DNA from: Bipolaris cookei
Taxonomy: Eukaryota > Ascomycota > Dothideomycetes > Pleosporales > Pleosporaceae
DNA length: 64,000 bases
Direction: 5' to 3'
NCBI GenBank assembly: GCA_002286855.1
Contig: NRSV01000066.1
Coordinates: 1 to 64,000 of the forward strand
Shown: piece by piece, positions 31,012 through 41,917 of the stretch
Position numbering within the stretch: the first letter of the stretch is position 1
Layout: each line of letters starts with the position of its first letter
Notes under the pieces: generated by a model
What the model was told of the DNA's origin: nothing
Databases searched by the model: none
The model's input: only the letters and a program-made list of their open reading frames with translations
Position numbers and translations under genes: made by a program

Positions 31012-32107
31012 ACGTGTTGGATAAGCGAGTGAGCCAGGCAAGCGAGTGAGCCACCCCACCAACTTTGCACAACGCCTTAACTTCAACCAACTATGGCGTC
31101 CCCCCAACAAGCTCCCAAAGTCTCTCGTGAGGCTGATATGTATCTTGCGATTTTAGCTCTTGATACAAAGCAAATTCAAACTGAGAGATGCGCTGCTAAG
31201 ACGTTCAATATCTCGCGAGCTACAATCCACCGCCGACGCGCTGGTTGCCCTGCCCGACGCGATTGCCAGCCCAACTCAAAGAAGCTAACTAAGCTAGAAG
31301 AGGAGGTGATGGTTGATCATATACTTAATCTTGATTCACGTGGATTTGCGCCCACCTACGCTGCTGTCCGTGATATGGCTGATAAGCTGCTGGCTGCGTG
31401 CGGCGCTAGCCAGGTTGGGCAGAAGTGGCCAGCCAACTTTGTCAAGCGTACAGACAGTCTTACGACGCGTTTCAATCGGGCGTACGATAGGCAGAGAGCT
31501 CTATGTGAAGATTCAGTCTTGATCAAGAGCTGGTTTGAGCTTATAGAGCAGACAAAGGCCAAGTACGGCATCTGCGACGAGGACGTCTATAACTTTGACG
31601 AAGCTGGCTTATGATAGGCAAGATCACGACTCAGCTTATCGTAACAGCGCCAGAGAGAAGAGGCCGGCCAAAAGCTATTCAGCCAAGTGGTCGTGAGTGG
31701 GTAATGATGCTCTCAGCTGAGCTAATGCGCGATCGAATTGCCAGCCTTGAAAAGGCTAACGAGGCAGCTACAAAGCGTAGACAGCGTAAAAAGAAGCGGA
31801 TACAGAAGCGAGGAGTGCTTAAAAAGGGAGCTGGCGAGGATCTACTCGCTCAACGCGAGGCTGATGAGCAGATTGCTCATGAAGAGCGTCAGGGAGGAGA
31901 GCGATCAGGTGTCAGCCGCCGGGCTCTGGCGCGCTGTAGTAGGTGTAGAGAGACTGGCCATAATTCGCGTACATGCAAAAACGATACTATAGATACTGCT
32001 TAATCTACTACACTAACATATATCTATATTATTATAGCATGGTGGAGCTACGCGCTTGTAAAGGTGCGCAAAGCTGGTGGGGTGGCTCACTCGCTTATCC
32101 AACACGT
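31012..32107 (+). mobile_element. pogo-type element, internally deleted
   Basis: A 1096-bp element flanked by TA (31010-31011 and 32108-32109). Its inverted ends start ACGTGTTGGATAAGCGAGTG, and CACCCCACCAACTTTGCAC forms a second conserved block. Both termini are well preserved, so it could be moved by a related transposase supplied from elsewhere. Confidence 0.92.
31093..32003 (+). pseudogene. pogo-type transposase lacking the DDE core
   Basis: The first 173 codons are intact and encode both helix-turn-helix regions and the first catalytic acid (YNFDEAGL). Loss of one T in the GGCTTT codon pair at about 31611 shifts the frame. Restarting at 31611, the frame runs through GREWV and then, through an internal deletion, directly into MLSAELMRDRIASLEKAN, the basic region and the zinc knuckle (CSRCRETGHNSRTC). 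The deletion takes out the second and third acids. Confidence 0.9.
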
Positions 32108-32759
32108 TATTCATAGTTCGCATCCACCTGCCGCGTTGTGTTCACCCTCCATACTGATTTCTTGTCGAACCAGTTATGGTACTCTTCGATCTTTCAAGTC
32201 AGCAGAGGATGCAAGCTTTTTATGGCAGCTAACGATAACTAACGGGTGTTAGAATGATGTCGGTTTAGCCCTTGGACCTCTCCGCAGACAACTTTTGCTA
32301 ACAACCCTACAGTTTAAATGTTAAATTAGGCGACTCAGTAGATCTGGCTCTATACGCCTCCCAGAGAATAATCATGAGTATCCAGCCTGCATCAACCGAT
32401 CATTTCACTAGCTGCATGAGATAGTGTTTTTTGAATTCTCGAAACAATACCACGATATTCTACAAAAAGGGTCAAAAAGAATAATTTTCGATGTTATTGA
32501 CATATTATCTCCATAGAAGTCAATACACCGTATTGGCAAATGATGAAGAGCATCTTGTGTACATGGTAAAACCGGTGGTGCACGTGCCGCATGAGCGCCC
32601 CATTACCTAAGCAAAGCTACCACCTCGAGCTACAAGCAGTCAGACTCTTCATGGTCAACATTCTCCATCGAGCCTATATCTCGAAACATTTATCAAAATC
32701 AAGAGATATCTACTTTCTCATATCCGTTATTTGGTATCCGCTAAAGACGACTGCACGCG
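32108..32759. other. intergenic, upstream of the Zn2Cys6 gene
   Basis: AT-rich, no supported frame. It contains the promoter of the gene at 32760 and marks the right edge of the transposon-rich half. Confidence 0.55.
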
Positions 32760-34000
32760 ATGCCACTCCGAAAATCACATTCAAAATCTCGATTTGGCTG
32801 TTTGCCATGCAAAAAAAGACACATCAAGGTACCGTTACACCTCATGAGTGGAAAACAAATCACTCGGTTTTTTTGCAAATCCTTCAGGTCGCATAAACTT
32901 ATTTTGATATTCAGTGCGGAGAAGAGTTTCCCTCATGCAATAACTGCACCAACCGCCGTGTGCAATGCGTTTACAAATCCCCGAATGGCCCGGGCGAAAT
33001 CTCTTCTAGAAGCAGTATTTCGAAGAGCAGAAGTGAAAGCTTTTCTGGAGAAGCAAATACAGCACATACGTCCATTACTGTCACACGAGCCCAAGAATTA
33101 CATTTGATGGCTCACTACATCACGTCGACGTCTGAGACGATGTCACATGGCAAGGAAGATATACACGTTTGGCAACAGATTGTACCTGATGAGGCGATCT
33201 ATCATGAGTTCCTTCTCGACGGCATCTTAGCGCTATCTTCCCTTCATTATGCCTGTAAATGTCCAGATTCTAGGCTTGTTTACAGCGAGATCGCCATGAA
33301 TTATCACGCCTCTGCGCTAAAAGGATACAGGGACGCGTTGAACTGCATTACCGATGAGAACAGATGTGCCCTTTTCGCTTTCTCTGTTATCTTGAACGTA
33401 CTAGCTCTTGCTTTCCCCAACATTTGTCCAACATCCGAGCATTCTTCTCATGAGGAAAGCGTGGTGATTTTGATTGAGCTTCTTCAAGGGTTGCGATTCA
33501 TCATACGCGGCCCCGAGGATTTCACGATACATCTTGTAAAGTACGAGCCATTATGGGCTCGATTTGTCAATCCTGATCCTCATCCTAAGCCTGTCGATGA
33601 AGTTGCCACCGCACTAGCGAGACTTCGGGAGAGAACAAATAGTATTCAAAGCTCCATCGATGCTGAGCGACACAGGTCCTATCTTACAGGAATTGAAAGT
33701 TTAGAAAGAATCTTCGGGCAAATGAATCGAGATCCAACTTATCTTGGTCAAATCATTGGATGGCCAACAACAGTTGGCCCGACGCTACTAGACCTTTTCA
33801 AGCAGGAAGACCCTATGGCACAGCTGATTTTTATCCACTACGGCGCCTTGTTGCTCTACACTCGGAATCGATGGTGGGGAAGAAATACCGGATGTCGCCT
33901 GATCGAGAGTCTTTCACGATCTGTCTCCAAAAAGCATCCAGACTGCGTGGATCTGATGCAATGGGCCAACACTGCTGCAATGTCAGTTCAACAAGACTAA
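32760..34000 (+). CDS. Zn(II)2Cys6 transcription factor
   Basis: Nuclear DNA-binding regulator. Exon 1 (32760-32828) and exon 2 (32915-34000) are joined across an 86-bp intron that lies inside the zinc cluster, giving 384 residues. The cluster spans residues 14-41 with spacing C-X2-C-X6-C-X6-C-X2-C-X6-C, starting CLPCKKRHIKC. Without splicing the cluster is broken, so the intron is well supported. The C-terminal region (HYACKCPD, then a YHASALKGYRDAL helix and LFAFSVILNVLAL) resembles the activation/regulatory domain of UPC2-like sterol regulators. Target genes are unknown. It is convergent with the RTA1 gene at 34258-35297. Confidence 0.88.
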
Positions 34001-34257
34001 ATTTATATTGATGTATCACAACAACTATCGTAGAGACCAACTCGAGCGCATACGATATGTTTTGGATATGCTTGTATCGAATTTTCAGGTATCTCTCCAC
34101 GTACTAATGCATATATAACATCTACTCTGCAACATTACACCTCCCGGCCATGTCAAGGTTCTTCACCGGTCAAGCAGTGGGTCTGAGGCATATTCTTATG
34201 CTCTTCTGGAATGCAACCTGATTTTGGTTTCGATCCGGCCGTTCTCAGCCAATACCT

Positions 34258-35297
34258 CTAACAAAGGTCGTATACTTCCAAACCATGGCGCACTGCAGCC
34301 CCCTTTTCACCTTTCAGCAGCCCCGTAATTTTGCTTGGATGTACCCATGCCAAAATTGCCATAGTAATCCACATGAGGGTCGAGTCAAAGAGATAAAGGA
34401 ACGCTTCACGGGAGATCAGATAACCATCATTGCCCTGACCATACTCAATGAGACGAAAGATTGATCGCACGAGAATGAGTATGCTAGTTGCATAAAGAGA
34501 ATAAAGCTGCATCTCCCACGGTATAGATGTCGAGAGGATTCGGGTTGTAGGATTCTTGCGCATTCGAGAATGCCAAAGCAGACTCGTCATCATGAAGCAG
34601 CCGAAGAAGAAAACTTGAACTACGAGACCGCCGATGATGATATTTTCGCCGGTATGGAGTGCGCTGATTGTGCCGCTAGCCATTATGCCACCGCCTGTCG
34701 ACCGTGATGGTTAGTCTGTTTTCTTTCTTCGTGACAGCACTCATCGAAGTGCGTATACAACGTACCAGCGCCCTGCATCAGAAATGAAATGACATCTCCT
34801 AGGACAAAGATCTTTGTGAGCCATCGCTTGGGGATCATCGAGTGTTGTTCGCCGTCGGTAACGAGGATTATGCGGCCGAGCATCATGTATATGCTTGCGG
34901 CATACAGGGCAGGAGCGACGAGGAGTAGGATGGTGGAAGCGGAGTATGCGCCGACTGTCCAGTTGGGGGATTCGGCAGCGGACGTCGCTCTCTATTGGCA
35001 CAGTGTTAGCACTTCATCAGGAGCGCTCTAATAGATACCTACTGCTATGTAACCAGCAAATTGGACTGTTACACATTAGCTATTGGTCACAAATATCATG
35101 CGGCATAATTCTTGCTAGGATGACTTACAGAAGCCGCCGATGACAAATGGTATGAGTATCCACGTCCGGGTGCGGACCAGTTGGTACAAATGCAATCCTG
35201 ATATAAGGAAAAAGAAGATGATGAAGATGACAGCCGCAGCCATGGAAGGGTTGTAGCGAAACAACTTGAAGTCGATCGTTCCTTCATTATCGGCCAT
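34258..35297 (-). CDS. RTA1-family seven-TM membrane protein
   Basis: Fungus-specific membrane protein of the RTA1/RSB1 family, linked in yeast to lipid translocation and resistance to 7-aminocholesterol. Four exons (35297-35129, 35065-35043, 34991-34766, 34694-34258) give 284 residues in frame; the second exon is only 23 nt. Conserved features include GYIARATS, LLLVAPALYAASIYMMLGRI, the RWLTKIFVLGDVISFLMQG segment and MQLYSLYATSILILVRSIFR. Seven hydrophobic helices are visible. The exact substrate is not predictable from sequence. Confidence 0.93.
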
Positions 35298-36654
35298 TGT
35301 GTCGGCTATTTTGTTTGATTTGGGTAGGCTCGCTGTAATCAAGGAATCGAGTCAAAACAATTTGAACGTATTCTTCGCAGAGGTCGAAGCGATAGCGGAA
35401 TGAGAGTAGAAACGAGATCGCAACCAAACCATCCCGATATATACTTATGAGAGACCCCATACATGACCGGTCAAGGATTCATATACGCGTATGCGTATTC
35501 GCTTCTATCCATACGCGCTGAACTAATGGCTGTCAAAACTACGATCCGGCCTGCAGCACCGCTCCACAAATGAGATTTCTTTACCCGCAAAAAGATATAG
35601 CAGCTACATGGGTCCTCCTTAATTGTGGGTCCACGATAGGTATTTGGTCTAAGAGCGTATTCCTCGTATACTAGGCTCAATTGGGCTTAGATCACGCATC
35701 GGTCCCGCTACACATAGGAGCCGCGTACAGCACCGCCACGAATTGACGAACACGGCTGCGCCTTTGCATGAGGCGTGACACCTTGGTGCTTGGCGCAGCA
35801 CATATCAATGAAACTGTTGAAGAAGAATTTTAGGACGAGAAGATGCCAATGACGGAAAGTTGCGCAAGTCCTGAGAAAGCGTCATCGGCTTCATCAGCTT
35901 CATCAGCTTCATCGCACCGCAGCGAGGCGGCGCATCTTAGTGGGGATCGGTCCCAAGCATTCACACTTGCACGGCCATGCTGGAGTACTTCATATTCCAT
36001 GAAGTTGTAGAACCTCTCTCGGGGACCAAACCTTTCTTCAAAGCTTGATACTCAATTCGGTAAGCAGCTGAACCTTTTACGAGCCCCAGCCTCGCTGATT
36101 GTAAAGGAACATATAAGTGGGGCATCGGCTGGCGCACGGAAACAAGCTTATGGTTCTCGTTCATGTCAGGTACCCGCGAAACGCACGTGCGATTTTGGAC
36201 GCCACTCAGCTGTCATGGTACAGTCGGACCGTTGCGTTTACCCTTGTTTTGTACCAATTGCCACGCACAATCAACAACACAATCTTCGAGCTAACATCCA
36301 TATTAAAGTCCTTGATAAGTGTTCATAATGCCATACCTAATACCTTAGTCAGTATCCCGGAACAACAGTGGTCTTCCAGCTTTGGATGAAGATACTACTC
36401 ACTTCGCCGACACCACTTCAAAGGGAATTATCAAAGCTCCTGGAGTGAAGCCGTCCTTCTCTAAAACACTCTTACTTCAACACCGACCTTTCCTGGAAAA
36501 GTACCAAGCAGCCAAGCATCACGAATTCACCAAGAATTATCAGGCACATTGTTAGATGGATATAGATAAATTGAGATATGTACAAATTGCGTGGGCTGCG
36601 ACCATGATTCATTTCCAACAACGGTATAAACAAGTATAGGCATGAAAGAGTTAT
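35298..36654. other. intergenic, no supported gene
   Basis: About 1.36 kb. A small imperfect triplet repeat (CTTCATCAG units) occurs at 35887-35913. Open frames such as 36117-36389 (plus) have no recognisable content. Confidence 0.55.
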
Positions 36655-37782
36655 TTAACCACGGACAAGGGTAAGGCCGTAGGCGGAGAGAATCTCGTTG
36701 ACGGGCTGGAAGTAGGTAGTTCCGCCACGGGAGCAGTCACCAGATCCTCCGGAGGTGACACCCTGGGCCTGAGCACCAGAGTAGAAAGAACCGCCAGAGT
36801 CACCGGGCTCAGCGCAGACGTTGGTCTGGGTGAGACCAGTGACACTGCCCTGAGAGTAGTTGACGGTGGCGCCAAGAGAGCGGACGGTACCGCAGAAGAC
36901 ACCAGTGGTGGAGCCGGAGCGGCAAATGCTGGCACCGACAGCGGAGGCAGTGCTGCCTGAGACGGGGAGAGTACCACCGCTGTAGTTGTTGATCCTGCCT
37001 TGGTAGGTGTTCCCGCTGCTACCGCGAATGAAAGCGTAGTCACCGCTTCCGGGGAAGACGGAGCCGGAGAAGGTTCCTACGTTAGCACCACTGCTGGTGG
37101 TGGCAGCAGTACCAGCACGACCGCAGTGGCCGGCAGAGACGAAACCAGTGGTGACGGAGAAACCGACGGAGCATCGGCCGCCTCCAATGTAGTAGGCGTC
37201 ACCACCACGGAGAGTGGCAAAGGTAGTGGGCAACTCCTCAACGGTGCGGATCTCGTAGTCAGCCTCAGTCAGGCCAACCTTCTTGGCGAGCTCCTCAGCC
37301 TTAGCGGCACCGCTAGTAATGGCCTCGAAGACAAGCTTGTTGGCGGCAACGTCAACATAGTAGGAGGCAATTCCGTTGGCAGCCTCCTCTGAACGCTTAG
37401 CAGATGGCTGGATGTTGAGGGCGTCGATGGCCTTCTGAGCCTCCTGGAGCTTCTCGAGAGGAGTGTCAACGACCAAGGCGGTGGCACCAGCAGCAGTGAC
37501 CTCGGAGGTCAAGGCCTCGTCAGTGACGGCGACCTTGATCTCGCCGTCGACGAGCCAGGCACCACCGAAGGCGCTGCCAGCCTTTGCACGGAGCTGGTCA
37601 ATGACCTCGGTGGCCTGGATCTCGCGGGCAACGCGGACACGAGCCTTGTCGGCATCGAGGCCCAAGTCGCGCTTCATGGCGGCCAGGATCTCAGGGTGGA
37701 GGTCGTTGGCAGCGGCGGTAGGGGCACCGTAGACGATGGGCAGGAAGACTGCGAGAGCAGCGAGGAATTTCGTGAGCTCCAT
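36655..37782 (-). CDS. secreted chymotrypsin-like serine protease of the streptogrisin/alpha-lytic type
   Basis: Extracellular endopeptidase of MEROPS family S1, subfamily E. The 375-residue single-exon precursor starts at ATG 37782 with a signal peptide (cleavage near Gly19-Ala20), has a propeptide of about 170 residues, and a mature domain from about residue 192. The triad is His219 (SAGHCG), Asp248 (SGDYAF) and Ser329 (EPGDSGGSF). Six cysteines pair as in the bacterial enzymes (203/220, 287/297, 323/350 expected). The large pro-region acts as a folding chaperone in this family. Subfamily S1E is mainly actinobacterial, and the absence of introns agrees with a bacterial ancestor, though that is inference. 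A TATA box lies at 37903. Confidence 0.93.
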   Translation of the reverse strand: MELTKFLAALAVFLPIVYGAPTAAANDLHPEILAAMKRDLGLDADKARVRVAREIQATEVIDQLRAKAGSAFGGAWLVDGEIKVAVTDEALTSEVTAAGATALVVDTPLEKLQEAQKAIDALNIQPSAKRSEEAANGIASYYVDVAANKLVFEAITSGAAKAEELAKKVGLTEADYEIRTVEELPTTFATLRGGDAYYIGGGRCSVGFSVTTGFVSAGHCGRAGTAATTSSGANVGTFSGSVFPGSGDYAFIRGSSGNTYQGRINNYSGGTLPVSGSTASAVGASICRSGSTTGVFCGTVRSLGATVNYSQGSVTGLTQTNVCAEPGDSGGSFYSGAQAQGVTSGGSGDCSRGGTTYFQPVNEILSAYGLTLVRG

Positions 37783-37902
37783 GGTCAGGATTGTGGAAGT
37801 AACACACAAGAATCAAGTGTCGATGTTGTGAAGTGGATGGCTGTAGAAGACTTGTCTTGCTATCCTGATGAAGTATCGACATTGGACAGGAACACAGGTT
37901 CA

Positions 37903-37910
37903 TATTTATA
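37903..37910 (-). promoter_or_regulatory. TATA box of the S1E protease gene
   Basis: TATAAATA on the minus strand, about 120 bp before the ATG at 37782. Confidence 0.55.
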
Positions 37911-38066
37911 TCTACTCGACCTCTTACTATTGTCACTTGCATCATGATCTACCTGTCTCAGTCCTAGATAGAGCACAATGTTGCATTGGCCGCTACGAAA
38001 TGCCTCCTTCCTCATCGGCAGCAAGACCTTTCCTACACGCTGCAACAATATCGGAAAAGCAGTCCT

Positions 38067-38192
38067 CAAAAGGAACTTCACAAGACATTTTGCTACCATG
38101 TTACACCACAAAAGGCATTTGACAAGACATTCGCCTATACAGCGTCTCCACAAGTGGCACTTGACAAGGCAACTTGCCTTAGGGTATTATTA
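38067..38192 (+). repeat. three imperfect tandem copies of a 42-bp unit
   Basis: Units begin at 38067, 38109 and 38151, each with CAAAAGG or CAAGTGG followed by a conserved GACAAGACATT-like block. A fourth, weaker copy may precede them near 38020. The period is a multiple of three, and two plus-strand frames read through as 14-residue repeats (for example SPQKELHKTFCYHV, TPQKAFDKTFAYTA, SPQVALDKATCLRV). There is no convincing start codon for those frames. It lies about 160 bp beyond the protease TATA box, so it may equally be promoter sequence. Confidence 0.7.
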
Positions 38193-39754
38193 AGTGTCGA
38201 TGCGGCTGATCTTAACAGGAAAGTCAACAAAATGCATCAACCTCCTACAACACTACCCCAGCATCCAAACAGGAAGGCGACGTAGAGATATGATAGAGAT
38301 GCAGTAGCAACACGTCGGTTAGGCTGTGTCATGTGGCAGCGTTAGGCCATAGACCCGGAATGGACATAATCGCAGACTAGAAAACGCCATACACACCTCC
38401 CAAATTTACCTTCCCGATTAAACGTTTGTCCGATTGCCAAGTCCCAATCCGTTTATCGCTTGCAATATCGACGAAGCGCCTAGTAGATAGCAGCTCCGGC
38501 ATGGATGTGCGTGATTGGCTGGCCCCCACCCACCTCGCAGTGCCGATCGTTTGAACGTTTCCCCTCTTGGTGAAACTCGAGACTACAACCGAACGTCAGA
38601 TCCCTGATTGTTATAAAAATTAAAAGAAAAAAAAGCATGGCGGGTAGACTAGCAGTAGCTGTATGTATGTCGAATTGGCGATGTGGAGACCACACAGATT
38701 CAGGGTCGCTAAAGCTGTCAAATGTCGTGATGGCGACAATACTCGTTAACTATCTTGTATACGACGATCATTACCAGCTTAGTCATTAGCTAGAAACCTG
38801 TCTTGCTGGCTACAAGTAATCGGTGCTTACAATGTTGTTAATTAATGGCGTGATGGTAGAGCTGTGTGCTTACTCTAATTACTGCTCGACCGGTATGAGT
38901 TGCTGGCAAATCTATGGCCATGTGTAATACAACAGACGTACACAGACCAATTGAAATGACGAGGAAAAATGGACGGGGCGATCAAGGGGAGAGTAAGTGG
39001 GGTGGAATATTGCGATCGCGGAGAGCAGGGGGCCGGATGGAACAATCACCCGTAGTCCTGTCGGTATCTGTGCACGCATCCGCACGTGTCTGATCGCGAT
39101 ACCACAAAAATCTCATACGAACCTCTAATGTTCGTTCTTGTATTCAGCCTTTTTTCCTATGGTGACACACTCGTCGTTAAGACACTGTGGCGTTGAAGAC
39201 CAAAACATTAGAGCATCATGGCTTTGGCTAGGACGACGCTCGGAGACGTGTGAACCGACCCTGTTCCATCCGACATCCTCGTGATCAAGTCTAGCAAACG
39301 CCTGCTTAAGTAGTACTAGCCCCTGAATGCTTAACGGTGCCCCACTATGGAATAGGATAGCCTTGAGCGTGCTGATTTCATGCATATTACCGTCGACGAC
39401 TGTTGCCTGAACCTTGACGTCGTTATCATAAGCTCTCTTGCACTTACCAGGCACACACTTGGCATTTCTTTCGGAATGGTCAATCGAGGCAGTTGAGATG
39501 CTGACTTTGCTTCCCAGGTTGCTCACTCCGATAGGTATCAGGTATCAGGCCGCATCCTTGCATAGTCATACGATAGCGACGTCATGTCTGAAAATGTTTG
39601 TGAGCTGTACTGAGGGGAAAGGCTTATATCCATGACGGAACCCATTTTGTCTTGAGAATTTTCAGTAATCACTTGATACAACACAACAAACTACAATGAA
39701 AGCCTTGTGTCAGGCGCACTCAAGGGCATCAATGTGTAAGGAAATTGAAGTTCG
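38193..39754. other. intergenic, no supported gene
   Basis: About 1.6 kb. A minus-strand frame at 39125-39526 reads 133 residues but opens with GTG and has a stop shortly upstream; its first ATG is at residue 48. I could not find exons to complete it and leave it uncalled. No transposon ends seen. Confidence 0.5.
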
Positions 39755-40050
39755 TTCGCCTTGGTTGATCTAAGGTTGTTTTGGCAGTGTAATGTGTAGA
39801 TTGGATCGCCACAGTTGATTCTGATATCTTTTTTGGCTGGCTACCTTCCGAGCCTGGCAGTGCACCACGTAAAATGGATGGCCATGGTTGATTTTAAGTT
39901 CGTTTTGGCAGGTGCAGTATGAATATAGAAGAGTGTCCGGTAGCAAACAAGATCGCCACGGTTAATCCTTATTTTATTGTGGCGATTGAGCCAAGGAGAA
40001 GATCCTCGCGGTTGATCTGTAGATTTATTTCGCCAGGTGCAGTCTGGGCC
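39755..40050 (+). repeat. array of five degenerate ~45-bp motifs
   Basis: Copies near 39755, 39802, 39876, 39949 and 39999 share GGATCGCCACGGTTGATC-like cores followed by a T-rich stretch and, in most, GGCAGGTGCAGT or a variant. Spacing is irregular (about 47-74 bp) and copies differ considerably. No coding frame follows the pattern. Confidence 0.6.
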
Positions 40051-40727
40051 TCACATCACTTTACATTCTTGGCTGGCTACATCCGGACGTGCACGCTAAC
40101 AGCCTACGAACGCCACTAAAGAGGAGTACAGCTTTAGCTACACATAACTTTGTCGATCTACTGTTAGTATATGTGCTGGGTTAGTATATGTGCTGGCTAC
40201 TTTAACCGAGAATATAGTAAGCCACCAGCTTATCTGCGGGATCCTCTGGGTCGTGTCTTGGTTACAAATTGTCACGGTGCCTTCGCTGCAGCCAAAGCGC
40301 AAGATCTCATCAAGACAACGGGTCTCGCTTCTTCAAAAACATGTTTGAAACTAATCCCAATTGTATACTATCACCGAAATTCAACTGTACCTTTAGGCGT
40401 CCAGCTGGTGTCCGGTCCCTTCAATTATACATTCATGCTTCCTGGGATTTCTAACAACAAACCACATTTACACAATGACATTGCAAGGAACGCCACAGGG
40501 AGTCATGGAGAAGGTCTAATAGAAAATAGTTTTGGACGGTGCGAAGACGTGATTCAGAAGCCAAGAATGCCCAGATGAAATCCGCTCGGCAACCGGTTCC
40601 GAATCCGGAAGGTCCCCTTCCGACGCTTCGAGCCGTACCTCTAAGTATTCCGAAATCTTCCTCTCATCCGCAACGACGGCATTGTTCATCTCCGGAAAGC
40701 ACCCATATCCAATCGCTAGACACCAAC
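40051..40727. other. intergenic, upstream of the TatD gene
   Basis: Contains a 17-bp tandem duplication at 40164-40197 (TTAGTATATGTGCTGG twice). The 135-residue frame at 40171-40578 (plus) shows no domain and lies over the TatD promoter; I do not call it. Confidence 0.5.
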
Positions 40728-41796
40728 ATGTCATCTCATTCTCTCCTTGATGGCTTCCCGACCAAGGCACCGTCTGCACCTGCACAAAAACTCCGATATG
40801 CAGACGTATGCACAACCTCCCTTTTCCCATCTTGCCCACGGCAACACTAAACCGGAATGACGCAACCTCTAGGTCGCTATTACAGCAACAGCAAAGGAGT
40901 TTGCTGGATTCTATCGTGGCAAGCAATACCATGAACCCGACTTCGACGCTGTCCTGGACCGCGCTCTAGCCTCTGGAGTCGAGAAAGTAATGTTGACAGG
41001 CATGTACCCCGCCGACATGCCCATCAACATTGCCATTGCTCGCAAGCGGCCAGAGCAATGCAAAATTACTATTGGCGTCCACCCTTATCATGCGGCTGAG
41101 GCGGACGAGGGCGGCGAAGAATACTATGCATCGCTTTCCGAAACCATTTCTCGGACTATGGAGCAAGAGCCGCATGTCCTGGCCGCTTTTGGAGAACTAG
41201 GGCTCGACTACGATAAGCTAGCCGCTGCCCCTAAAGAAGTACAGATCCGCGTGTTCAAGCGCCAGCTCGATATGATTGTGGCTGCGGGATGGAAGTTACC
41301 CTTGTTCTTACATTGTCGCGCTGCTTTTGAGGATTTCGTCTCTATCCTCGAGCCGTACTGGGAACGGCTTCCCCTACGCTCCGGCTTGGTGCATTCGCTT
41401 GTGGGGACTACGCAGCAGATGCAAAAGCTTGTTAGCATGGGCTTGCATGTCAGTGTTAATAATTTTGCGTTCCGGGATAGAGATAGTCTGGAGATGATTC
41501 GGGATGTGCCGCTTGAGAAGCTGCAGATTGAGACGGATGCCCCGTGGGGTGAGATTCAGGCAACGAGTGAGGTTGCGAAGGCTTATCTGCAGAACGCTGA
41601 GAAGTGGGCTTGGGGGAGCAAGAAGAAGGATAAGTTTAGTTTAGGGGATATGGTAAAGGAGCGGAATGAAAGTTGTAGTGTGGAGAAAGTGGCGCTTGTG
41701 GTGGCTGGGCTGAAGGGACTGAGTGTTGAGGAGGTGGCTAATAGTGCGTGGGATAATAGTACAACCATGTTCTTCTCGCAATCAACGGGTTCGTGA
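40728..41796 (+). CDS. TatD-family metal-dependent deoxyribonuclease
   Basis: Metal-dependent DNase of the amidohydrolase fold, expected in nucleus or cytosol. Exons 40728-40805 and 40873-41796 (67-bp intron) give 333 residues. Exon 1 ends LRYAD and exon 2 continues into the FYRGKQYHEPDFDAVLDRA segment, typical of TatD after its first metal-binding region. Metal and catalytic motifs include TIGVHPYHA, FGELGLDYDK, LPLFLHCRAA, GLVHSLVG and IETDAPWG. In canonical TatD the N-terminal site is DxHxH or a variant such as D-x-N; here the strand reads YADVAI, so the first ligand set is atypical. The closing SAWDNSTTMFF corresponds to the usual N-t-x-x-x-F end. Confidence 0.9.
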
Positions 41797-41917
41797 GTAA
41801 CATATGGCTATGAACAAAACACGATTAATCTTGTCCCACTTGTTGTTCAAACTTTTTTTCACTCGTAAAATCTGATTTAGTCAATTCATCTAAAAAGTAC
41901 GAATCTTTCACACGCTT

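Noticed and set aside
37000..37392. 130-residue plus-strand frame rich in Gly, Ser and Thr
   Set aside because: It is antisense to the S1E protease, and its composition mirrors that gene's codon use.
38067..38192. CRISPR-like array
   Set aside because: Units are contiguous with no spacers, copies diverge strongly, and the genome is eukaryotic.
39125..39526. 133-residue minus-strand frame
   Set aside because: It opens only with GTG after a stop, and no splice partner restores an ATG. It may be a gene remnant but I cannot support it.
40171..40578. 135-residue plus-strand frame before the TatD gene
   Set aside because: It begins inside a 17-bp tandem duplication and has no domain or signal.
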